From contig JAURVB010013997.1 of NCBI GenBank assembly GCA_033002965.1, forward strand, positions 62,001 to 126,000: a stretch of 64,000 nt of DNA, in the 5' to 3' direction. This document shows positions 51,063-61,832 of the stretch, piece by piece. The position numbers were made by a program, and so were the translations under genes. How positions within the stretch are numbered: position 1 is the first letter of the stretch; each line of letters begins with the position of its first letter. The stretch is from Piper betle (Eukaryota; Streptophyta; Magnoliopsida; Piperales; Piperaceae). The notes beneath the pieces are model-generated. The model was given only the letters and a program-made list of their open reading frames with translations. It ran no database searches and was not told the DNA's origin.

Positions 51063-53698
51063 CTTGCCCGGTGATAATTGATTTATCAACTTTAAATTAA
51101 AAGCGAAGTTAAAATGATAAAATTAATTCTAGAGTCGAATTTCCCTTAATATCAATTTAATATTCACTAAATCTTCCTCTTATCTTTTATTCCCTCGGAT
51201 TGTCGATCTATGATAATTATATGATATGATTGCTCCTGCTACTTCATGCTTCTATTATTTTGCCTCAATTTCTACCTCCCGGTGATAATTGATTAATCAA
51301 CAAAATAATGCATTATGATTTGCCTTACAATCGCATACGGTGTTGTATATCTCCTGACCACAACGACAAACAAGTCAAAAGACTCGTCGTATGATGAATT
51401 ATCAATGACTAATCTAATTAATTTCTCCCGAAATCTAATTAAACCTCATGATCTAAGATATAGGTGATCAATCTATTCTTAGCATTTAGAACATGATAAT
51501 TTAAACGATCCGATTGAATAAAAGAGTAAGTTGAAATGAATTCAATTAAATCATGTTAAGTTCCATTCTTCTCTAGAACGAAATAAAATATTACTCCATA
51601 ATAAAAATAGAAAATAATATAAAGAAGAGACTACTTTTTATTATGAAAAGAAAGAAATTCAAAAACTAAAACTACTTCTTTCACTACAGTTCGAAGCCAA
51701 GAGATGAGATACGATATCTCAAACAACAAATGGCCACCCCTTTATATAGAAGTAGAGATACAAGAATTCGAAGAGGGTGTTCACAAATCGACGTAGTCTA
51801 ATTAATTATGATGTCCCTTCAAGTTTCCAACTCCTCGACTCCATTGAACACCGTAAATTGTAGCCATTGGGTGGGGCCAAGTGTCATGACCATTCAAATC
51901 CAAAGTTTAATTTATTCATCTTTTTCTACATTGAAACACCAAAATTAAGCATATCTAATAAAATATTAATTAACTAAAATAAAACGAAAAATATCACCTA
52001 ATTAATAATGTTTATACCCGAGAAGTATAAAATCATATTAAAAACATGGGTAAATATTATATACTTTAAACACTTAACACACCCTCACACTTAAACTTTT
52101 GCAGGCCCCGAGCAAAATATCATAACAAAGAAAATTTTATTACACAAAAATACTTAGCCCCCATTATGTTTTCATATGATTCTCAATCAAACCCTTAAGA
52201 GTCAACAAGATGTCAATCAAATCAGAAACTCCCTTTCATCAATCACATCCAAAAGAAAGCTCTGTGTGTGTGTGATAATCCTAATGGCTTATCATTCTCA
52301 TTTGCAATCAAGAGAATACAATCAAGCACATGCTTAAATATGTTTACCTTTTGCTCCCATCTCTACTAATGTAGGTAATGCTAATTTAATGGAATCAATA
52401 GGTCTTTATAGGTTGTAACGGGGCCAGGGGCTAGGGACCAAATATAGGATAAACAAGATAGAAAAATCAGAGGTTAATATGCACCCTAGAATTAAGAAAT
52501 CCTTTCTAAATCCTAATATACATGTACAACAAATCCCCAAGAAATATGACACAAACTTCCTTAAATGTAATATCGAGTTGATCAATATAAGAACTAACTT
52601 TGCTTTAATTTTCCTTTGACTACCTATTGCTTTTTCTTTTTTTCTTTTATTTCAAACCAGTGGAAGACTATTGCTTCATCTTATGTTTACTGGTGGAGGA
52701 TCATTGCCTCATCTTTTTCTTTTCTTTTTTTCAATTTCTTCTTTTTTTCTTTGTTTTTTTACAAAGCAAAGTGACAGGAAAGTCCACACTATCTACTCAA
52801 TCACCGCTCTATAAAACGCAATGCCTTCCCCCTATACTATTCAAAGTTTCATCCTTTTTAGAATTTAGAACGAATTCAAAACACTAAGGTGCTAGGACTC
52901 AAGCAACAAGGTATATTTTTAATAAAAAGGCCAAGGCTAAATTAAGGGTAATCAAACAAATATATATAATAAAGGCCATGAAATTGTGTATAGAGGATAA
53001 TTCATATTAGGTAGGCTTGAAGAAAGGCCCAGACTCATCAAAAAGAAATACCTATATTATTTTCCATCAACATGGCAAGCCAAATATTTCACCTTGAAAG
53101 TCGCTAGAGCAAATTCTAAAAGTCATGACCATCATGTACAATCCTTATTGCAAAACATTCATTGAAATCATCTAAACCAAAGGACTGTGAAAATAATATA
53201 AAGTAGAGAACCAACTCTCGAATGCAATCTTTTACTCAGTTCATCTCTCATATCAATTAATCAAGTTTTCTCAAGAAAGGTAAGACTAATTCACATATAT
53301 CTATCATTGAACCAAGAGACTAAAATACCATTGCATAATAAAATTTTTATACTAAACTATACTACATTTATATATATATATATATATATATCGTGTGTGT
53401 GTATGTATATGTATATCTAAATCTAAACATGAGTCGAGCATGAACAATATGCACAAAATTAAAGCATCACCCACAAACCTAAACTAAACATTGTCCTCAA
53501 AAATAAAAATAAGGAGAAAGAAGTGAAAGAGAACTCCCTCATACCAATTAGTCGGTGGATGATTATCATGAATAACTAAATTTGCACTTGACCCATGCTA
53601 CAAAATAAAAAGAAATATGAAAAAAAAATCTACAAATAAAAATAAACTTTTAAAATAAAACACTTGGGTTGCCTCCCAAAAAGTGCTTGGTTTAACGT

Positions 53699-56156
53699 CT
53701 ACAGCCCAACCATCTTGATAATCTGCAAATTAGGTGGTATTTCAACTAATGGCAGCAATCTATGGCATGGCAGATCTAAGGTTTCCACATCTCTAAATCT
53801 TCTAGGCAAGATCGGTTGCGAATCTAATACTTTAACCATTTCTTCCACATCAATTTCTTCTTCACAAAGAGAATTTATGGCTTTATGTAATGAATCACTC
53901 AATTGATCCCCTTTGTACATTATTTTATCAAATATTTTAATTTTTGAACAATCATATGTTTCATCCGGGCAATTCATGGATTTAAAGATGTTGAATGTGA
54001 CACAATCATTGTTTACTCTAAGTGTAAGTTTTCCAGCAGCTACGTCGATTAATGTTCTCCCAGTTGCTAAGAAACCTCTTCCAACAATGAGTGGTATATT
54101 ATCATTCCTTCCTTCCATTTCAAGCACTACAAAATCTGCAGGAAAGATAAACTTGTCAACCTTTATTAAAACATCTTCAATGACTCCTTTAGGATATACC
54201 AATGATCGGTCAGCCAACTGAAGTGTGATGTTGGTAGGAGCAATATCCTTGATTCCTAACCTTTTGAAAACAGAAAAAGGCATAAGATTAATGCTAGAAC
54301 CTAAGTCACATAAAGCATTACAATGAACATTTCCTCCAATTGAACATGGAATCACAAATTTTCCCGGGTCTTTTATCTTAGGAGGTAGTTTTCTTTGGAG
54401 GACAGCACTACATTCCTCTGTCATGGCTACAACTTCATTGTCATATACTCTCCTTTTCTTTGCTAAAATATCCTTCAAGTATTTTACATAACTAGGCATC
54501 TGTTCAAGTGCTTCAGCAAAAGGTATGTTAATTTGTAATTTCTTAAATATATCAAGAAATTTTTTGAAATATTTTTCATCACTTTGTTTCCTCAATCTAG
54601 AAGGAAATGGTACCTTTTCTTCGACCTCATCTATAAGTACTTCATCTTTTTCTTTCCCTTTGCTTCCGAGTAAGCTAACCAACGTATTGGGTTCATGTTC
54701 GTTGCTTGGCTTATCATCTTTTTCCTTAACTTCATTGGGTTGAACTGGTTCTTGTAAAGTAATACCACTCCGGGTTGTTATAGCTTTGCAATGCTCTTGA
54801 CCATCATTCCTTGGTTGTTCTGGTTGGCTAGGAAGTACACCCTTGGGTCGCTCACTTGGTTCCTTGTTTAATTGCACCATAACTTGTTGCATAAACTGTT
54901 GTTGTTGTTGTTGCTGATTCTGCATAAATTTTTGCATAGTTTGTTGCATAGAATTGAACATTTGGATCAAATCCGGTTGTTGTTGTTGCTGAAAAGAAAG
55001 TGAAGGAGGTCGAGAATGTTGTGATGGTGGTGGTGGATTATTGGGGACAGCAGCCGATTGTGGAGAATTATTCCATGAAAAGTTGGGGTTATTGCGCCAG
55101 CCCGCATTGTAGGTATTGGAATAGGGATTGTTGTTCATATTAAAGTTGCCTACGTAGTTAACTTGATCTGTTGCACATTGACCTGTAAAATGTCCTTGTC
55201 CACACCATTCACACCTTGGTTCTACAGCCTTAACATGTCCCTGCATATTAAGATTTTGAACTTGATTAGCTAAAACACTGACCTGAGCAGATAAAGCAGT
55301 AAGTGCATCTAATTCTAAAACTCCGGTAGTCCTCCTTGGATGCCTTTCTTGTGTGGCATGATGGTTGCTAGGAACCATTAATTCTAGCAATTGGAAAGCT
55401 TCATGTGGGCTCTTCCTAAGAAATGATCCATTGGCCGCCGCATCAACTATGTTCTTTGTTTGCCCCAACAACCCGTTATAGAAAGTTTGGAGTTGCATCC
55501 ATCTTTCTATACCATGGTTGGGACACTTTTTTAACAATTCTTTATATCTTTCCCATGCCTCAAAGAGAGACTCACCATCAAACTGCAAAAAAGATAAAAT
55601 TTCATTACGTAATCTAGCAGTTTTAGAAGGTGGAAAATATTTTAACAAAAATTTTTCAGATAATTCATCCCAAGTGGTTATTGAATCTAATGATGACAAC
55701 CATTCTTTCGCACTTCCTATTAATGAGAATGGAAATAAGCGAAGGCGGAGAGCGTCATCAGAGACACCAGGTTGCTTATACATATCACAAACCGATAGGA
55801 AATCCATGATATGCCTATTAGGATTTTCAGTTAGGCAATCCACTAAATTGTCCTATGGTTTGTAACATGTTAAATAAAACTGGTTTAAGCTCGAAAGTGG
55901 GTCGCATCCACTGGTGGTGCAATAATACTAGGTTGTAACCCTCTTGCAAGAGGTACAACCCAATCTTGGATTGCCCTATTGTCATCATTAGCTACTGCTA
56001 CAATCGGTGGAAGTGGAGGCATTTGTTGTTGTTGTGGGTCCATGGCTTCTTCTTCTATGGCTTCTTGTGCTCTTCTTCCAGCGGCACGCAAGTTTCTCAA
56101 AGTCCTTTCAATCTCTAGATCATAAGAAAACAAGGGTGACTGCACTAATCAATGCA
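53699..56156 (-). pseudogene. Athila-type gag-protease polyprotein with two frameshifts
   Basis: The first segment (about 56156-55885) starts with a methionine followed almost at once by a TGA, and breaks at an inserted base near 55888. The main segment runs 55843-53699, 714 codons. In this segment the retrotransposon gag domain spans residues 1-155. A zinc knuckle of the unusual CX2CX3HX4C type follows (C211, C214, H218, C223), then Gln-rich runs (285-320) and a retropepsin-like domain with DLGSS at 513-517 and VGRGFL at 587-592. DLG in place of D-S/T-G is usual for this clade. The protein ends soon after the protease, where an internal deletion (near codon 706) has joined it to the 3' region. 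The apparent start of the main segment is a GTG, because coding originally continued from upstream. Confidence 0.85.
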
Positions 56157-56326
56157 TAAACAAATGATAACAAATAAATGATAGCAAGGAAGAAGACAAT
56201 GATATAGTTTTTTTTCTTTTTTCTTTAAATCAGACACTAAAATCTAAAGATAAAAGAAAACTCTCAAAATTCTAATCCTAAATTAACTTAGAAAATTCGG
56301 TCTCCCTGGCAACGGCGCCAAAAACT

Positions 56327-57468
56327 TGTTAGAATATTTTCAATAACATGCAAGTATACACGGTCGAAACAAGTAGTAGAATGATGAATTCGAGTATCGT
56401 TCCCACAAGGAGATGAATTTCCTTAAATTAATTAAAGAAAATAAAATGAAGAACAAAACAAAGACAACTGACTTAACTAAATCTAAGTAATATCTTTAAA
56501 TTAAAAGCAGAAGTTAAAATGACAAAACTCGTTCTAGAGTCGAATTTCCCTTAACATGAATTTAATCTTCATCAAATCTTACTCTTATCTTTTATTCCCT
56601 CGGATTGTCGATTTAGGATAATTATATGACATGGTGGCTCTCGTTCCTTCATGCTTCTATTATTTTGCCTCAATTTCTACCTCCCGGTGATAATTGATTA
56701 ATCAACAAAATAATGCATTAAGAATTGCCTTACAATTGCATACAGTGTTGTGTATCTTCCGACCACAACGACAAACAAGTCAAAAGACTCGTCGTATGAT
56801 GAATTACCAATGACTAATCTAATTAATTTCTCCCGAAATCTAATTAAACCTCGTGATCTAAGAAATAAGTGATCAATCTATTCTTAGCATTAAGAATATG
56901 ATAATTCAAACAATCCGATTGAATAAAAGAGTAAAAGCTTGAAATAAATTCAATTAAATCATGTTAAGTTCCACTCTTCTCTAGAACGAAATAAAAGACT
57001 ACTCCACAATAAAAATAGAAAACAATAAAGAAACTAATTTAAAGAAATTACAAAAACTAAAACTACTTCTTTCACTACACTCCGAAGCCAAGAGATGAGA
57101 TATGATCAACAACAAATGACCACCCCTTTATATAGAAGTGGAGATACAAGAATTCGAAGAAGGTGTTCACAAATCGACGTAGTCTAATTAATTATGATGT
57201 CGCTTCAAGTTTCCAACTCCTCGACTCCATTGAACACCATAACTTGTAGCCATTGGGTGGGGCCAAGTGTCATGACCATTCAATTCCAAAGCTTAATTTA
57301 TTCATCTTTTTCTGCATTGAAACACCAAAATTAAGCATATCTAATAAAATATTAATTAACACCATAAAATAAAGTAAAATATCACTTAATTAATAATGTT
57401 TATACTCTGAGAAGTACAAAATCATATTAAAAATATGGGTAAATATTATATATTTTAAACACTTAACA
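56327..57468 (-). repeat. 5' LTR of the minus-strand Athila-type element
   Basis: 1,142 bp, minus strand TGTTAAGTGTTTAAAAT to ATATTCTAACA. A TATA-like CTATATAAAGG lies near 57128-57138. About 90 percent identical by eye to the LTR at 60498-61659. Confidence 0.9.
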
Positions 57469-59350
57469 GTGTATATGAATATATGTACAATTAATAAATA
57501 TGACCCACCATGTGGTATGATCTATTAATGTGAAATGACTATAACATCTTCATGGCTCTAATTAAATTATATCTTCATGGCTCTAATTAAATTATACTTA
57601 CATAAATTTCATAATTTTTGTAACAGTATAATACTAAAGAAATTTTAAATGACTATGTCAAACTAGTTACATATATAAAATAGAAGACTACGGGGAAGTA
57701 GGGTTGATAGCAAGACAAAGGCCATATCAACTTAACTATTTAATAACATCTTAATACTAAATATATGACTAACCCCCCCTCCCCTCTGCCCCCAAAACGG
57801 CTCATCTAAAGTGTAAACGACCTTATTAACTACTTCTAAAATACGATGCTTGTCAAGCAAAACCAAACCAACAAGCACCCACATGAGCCAAAATTTTCTA
57901 AACCAAGGTACGAGCAACACCAATTCTCCATATAGCAGAGCCAAAAACCAAGTTAAACCAAATTGAACGAGAAGGCAAATTGAATCAAACAAAAAACCAG
58001 ACCAAAGTCGAATAATAAATAAATTCTAAGCCCAAGGACATAGATTTTACAAAAAGAAATACAAGGTCGTGTCAATGCTGAATATATACAACAAATACCT
58101 TGCATCTTCACCAAATAAATAAAGTATGCAATAGAAATTAGGGATAACTTGTAATTTAAAAATTAAGTGAGACTCTTTAATTGCCAAAGAAGCAATTTCG
58201 AAGGAAGAAATCAAAGTCAACTTAGAAGAAACAAAAGGACAAAGAAAGTAGAAGGGAAAAAAAACATGGAGGTGTACAATGAATTCAATAATTCATCAAA
58301 AGTTTATGTACAATAAAAAACTACTCCTTATTTATAAATAGACGATGAAAGCGCTAATAAAATAAATTATGAAAAAATTCCAGAAAGAATATGAATCTAC
58401 TAAAATGCTAATAAATGCTCTACATGTCATGTAGGTGAGGCTAGCCCGGCTTGTTTAAGAGAGTTGGGGCTCTCCAAAAAGAGCCCAATATCTACTCTTT
58501 AAGAGTCCAACGGCTTCTCTCCTTAATTTTTCACATTCCCTGTGACATAGGAAATATGTAGACTATTGGCTCTTATAAGGAAAGCACAATGACCTATCCC
58601 AAGGATATCGCATATTCTCTAGGAAAGCCCATATGTTATTTAAAAGTAATTTTATATTTATTATATTATTTTATAAAATTATTATATGTAATTAAAAATT
58701 AAAACCAATAAATAAAATATTAAATAAAACTAAAATATGATAAAAATAATAATTTTGTTTATAAAAACTATTTCAAAAATTGGGTCAGGCTAGGCTAGGC
58801 CTCACTCGGCTTTGCAGGCCTAGCATGACCCTAGCAGCCAGATGGTTACAATGCGTCCCTAACTTGGCCCAATTTGGGACAACGAGGAGTTGGGCCCAGC
58901 CCGGTCTCTTTACTAGGCTTTCTATGAGCCATGCCGGCTGGACTCGATCAATGCCCAGCTCACTTGACATTGCTATTTTTGGCCACCCCGTTGTGCTCTC
59001 GACTTCTTCCCTCCCCTCCTCCCCGCCATCAACCTCACACCCCCTAGTTTTTTGCCAATTAGCTCTAATTAATCTTGTTATGAGCTTTGTCAGAGGTTTC
59101 GCGTGATAAGTTACAAGCCAATGAGAACCTGCCACGGCTGGGCTTCCCATAGTGAGGTATTTGCCATTGAGGTAGTCACCATGGAACGGGCCCATAGAAG
59201 AATTTTCTTTTGTCACGGAGCTGCCACGACAAAGCCCGCGGCAAATGACCCGTTTACTCTTAGTGGAAAGCTAAAAACGGCCACTCTAAAGTTCATATTT
59301 TCTTTTACAAATTTCACCGCCGGTCTTCATTGAACTTTCAATTTTTGACA
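57469..59350. other. Intergenic DNA between the two Athila elements, no gene recognised
   Basis: AT-rich for most of its length. A 25-bp unit (ATCTTCATGGCTCTAATTAA...) is repeated in tandem at 57546-57595. A short G/C-richer part (58780-59330) yields frames on both strands without recognisable features. Confidence 0.4.
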
Positions 59351-59873
59351 CACTAGTAAAAATGCATTGTTATCTATGGTTTATGTTAGAGATAGACTCT
59401 AAATTTATAAATAGATTTACATTGGATAATGAGATACTATGATTGATGATAACTAGAAACTGACTGGTTTATGTTAGAGATAGACTCTAAATTTATAAAT
59501 AGATTTACATTGGATGATGAATGCACTATGATTTATGATAACTTAGAAACTGACTGCAATTTTAAACAGACTATAATTAAATGAGGTAGGCTACAATAAT
59601 TTAATTTATTTTTACTTTTGTTATATTTTAATTGATTGAATTCACTTCATCAGAGCACAATTTTTGACATCCGAGTGGACATGAAAGAATTTTTCAATGA
59701 TTTTTTGTTGTATGAACTTTGGCTATGTATCATGACTTTCAAATGTAATGTAAACTTGCTAGAGGATTGATTTCTTGGCAATGATAAATAAAATTTGTGT
59801 GTCTTGAAACTTTGATGTTTTTAAAAAATAAAATCTATTAAATTTGTGCACTTTGTGACACTATGATGGTTAG
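59351..59873. mobile_element. Possible CACTA-type element end with 88-bp tandem repeat
   Basis: CACTAGTAAAAATGC at 59351 has the form of a CACTA terminal sequence. It is followed by a unit of about 88 bp (TTTATGTTAGAGATAGACTC...) present twice, at 59380-59467 and 59468-59557, as in subterminal repeats. The opposite end is not found before the next LTR begins. Confidence 0.35.
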
Positions 59874-60497
59874 TGTAAAACCAGCTTTGAGTAGGGTTTT
59901 ACCAACTCTAGATTTTCCCAGTTCAGCCTAGCCTTGAGTCGGTTTGAGCAAGCTCAAGCCAAACCAATTTTCAGAACATACACATGGGGATCAAATGGCT
60001 CGTATGAGCATGTTATGGTGGCTTAGTATGCTCGATATGAAAATGATAGCTTTAGTTAGGCTACAACATAGTATAAGTTATCAGTGTATATACACGAGGT
60101 ATATAGATGATTTTCATTAGTTAACCAGGGTTTTAGGCATAGATCTATGCTATTACAACATTTAGTATCTGTTTGAGATTTTAGGTTATCTCATTTGCAT
60201 ACATTATTGGGATTTTGGAACACTGAATTGCCCATGTGGGTCCAAGTTGATGGAGTTGAAGATTTTCACCCTATTGAGTTTAGGTTTTCGAGGCTCATTT
60301 AGCCTTCTTGCTTTGATTCCTACCTATAGAGTCACTTTTAGGATTTAAGTTAGTTTTGACTTTAGACGGTCTCAATCTGAGCTTTTCATCTATATGTGTG
60401 TGTGTATAGATATATATATATATATATATATATATTGCATATACCCATAGCTAGGCTCCACTAGGTCCACTAGTTATCAAACATTTAGATCATGTCA
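59874..60497 (+). mobile_element. Left part of a Del/Tekay-like LTR (copy B)
   Basis: Starts TGTAAAACCAGCTTTG and matches copy A1 at 15686-16311 over its whole length, including a (TA)n run at the same place. It is cut at 60498 by the plus-strand Athila element. The remainder, if present, is beyond the window. Confidence 0.8.
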
Positions 60498-61659
60498 TGT
60501 TAAGTGTTTAAAGTATACAATATTTACCCATGTTTTTAATATGATTTTGTACTTCGCGGGTATAAACATTATTAATTAAGTGATATTTCTCACTTTATTT
60601 TTTAGTTAATTAATATTTTATTAGATATGCTTAATTTTGGTGTTTCAATGCAGAAAAAGATGAATAAATTAAGCTTTGGAATTGAATGGTCATGACACTT
60701 GGCCCCACCCAATGGCTACAATTTATGGTGTTCAATGGAGTCGAAGAGTTGGAAACTTGAAGGACATCATAATTAATTAGACTACGTCGATTTGTGAACA
60801 CCCTCTTCGAATTCTTGTATCTCCACTTCTATATAAAGGGGTGGCCATTTGTTGTTTGAGATATCATATCTCATCTCTTGGCTTCGAAGTGTAGTGAAAG
60901 AAGTAGTTTTAGTTTTTGTAATTTCTTTCTCTTTCATAATAAAAAGTAGTTTCTTCTTTATATTGTTTTCTATTTTTATTATGGAGTAGTCTTTTATTTC
61001 GTTCTAGAGAAGAATGGAACTTAACATGATTTAATTGAATTCATTTCAACCTCTTACTCTTTTATTCAATCGGATTGTTTGAATTATCATGTTCTAAATG
61101 CTAAGAATAGATTGATCGCCTATATCTTAGATTATGAGGTTTAATTAGATTTTGGGAGAAATTAATTAGATTAGTCATTGATAATTCATCATACGACGAG
61201 TCTTTTGACTTATTTGTCGTTGTGGTCGGGAGATACACAACACCGTATGCGATTGTAAGGCAAATCTTAATGCATTATTTTGTTGATTAATCAATTATCA
61301 CCGAGAGGTAGAAATTGAGGCAAAATAATAGAAGCATGAAGGAGCGGGAGCCACCATGTCATATAATTATCCTAGATCGACAATCCGAGGGAATAAAAGA
61401 TAAGAGGAAGATTTGATGAAGATTAAATTGATGTTAAGGGAAATTCGACTCTAGAACGAGTTTTATCATTTTAACTTCGCTTTTAATTTAAAGTTATTAC
61501 TTAGATTTAGTTAAGTCAGTTATTTTTGTTTTGTTCTTCATTTTATTTTCTTTAATTAATTTAAGGAAATTCATCTCCCTGTGGGACGATACTCGAATTC
61601 ATCATTTTATTACTTGTTTCGACCATGTATACTTGCATGTTATTGAAAATATTCTAACA
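60498..61659 (+). repeat. 5' LTR of the plus-strand Athila-type element
   Basis: 1,162 bp, TGTTAAGTGTTTAAAG to AATATTCTAACA, with a TATA-like CTATATAAAGG near 60829-60839. Confidence 0.92.
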
Positions 61660-61832
61660 AGTTTTTGGCGCTGTTGCCGAGGAGACCGAATTTTCTAAGT
61701 TAATTTAGGATTAGAATTTTGAGAGTTTTCTTTTATTTTTAGATTTTAGTGTCTGATTATAAAGAAAAAAGAAAAAATTAAACTATATCATTGTCTTCTT
61801 CTTTGCTATCATTTATTTGTTATCATTTGTTT

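Larger units (their letters stand above)
51079..57468 (-). mobile_element. Athila-type Ty3/Gypsy element, gag-protease only, minus strand
   Basis: Read on the minus strand, the order is 5' LTR (57468-56327, TGTTAAGTG...TTCTAACA), a primer binding site TGGCGCCGTTGCCAGGGA (56320-56303; consensus tRNA-Asp type with one change), gag and protease (56156-53699), a 3' untranslated region with the Athila-typical TTGGGAGGCAACCCAAG near 53665-53690, a purine-rich AAGTGTGAGGGTG next to the LTR (52080-52092), and a 3' LTR (52079-51079) that has lost its last 150 bp or so. There is no reverse transcriptase, RNase H or integrase, so it depends on others for movement. Confidence 0.9.
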
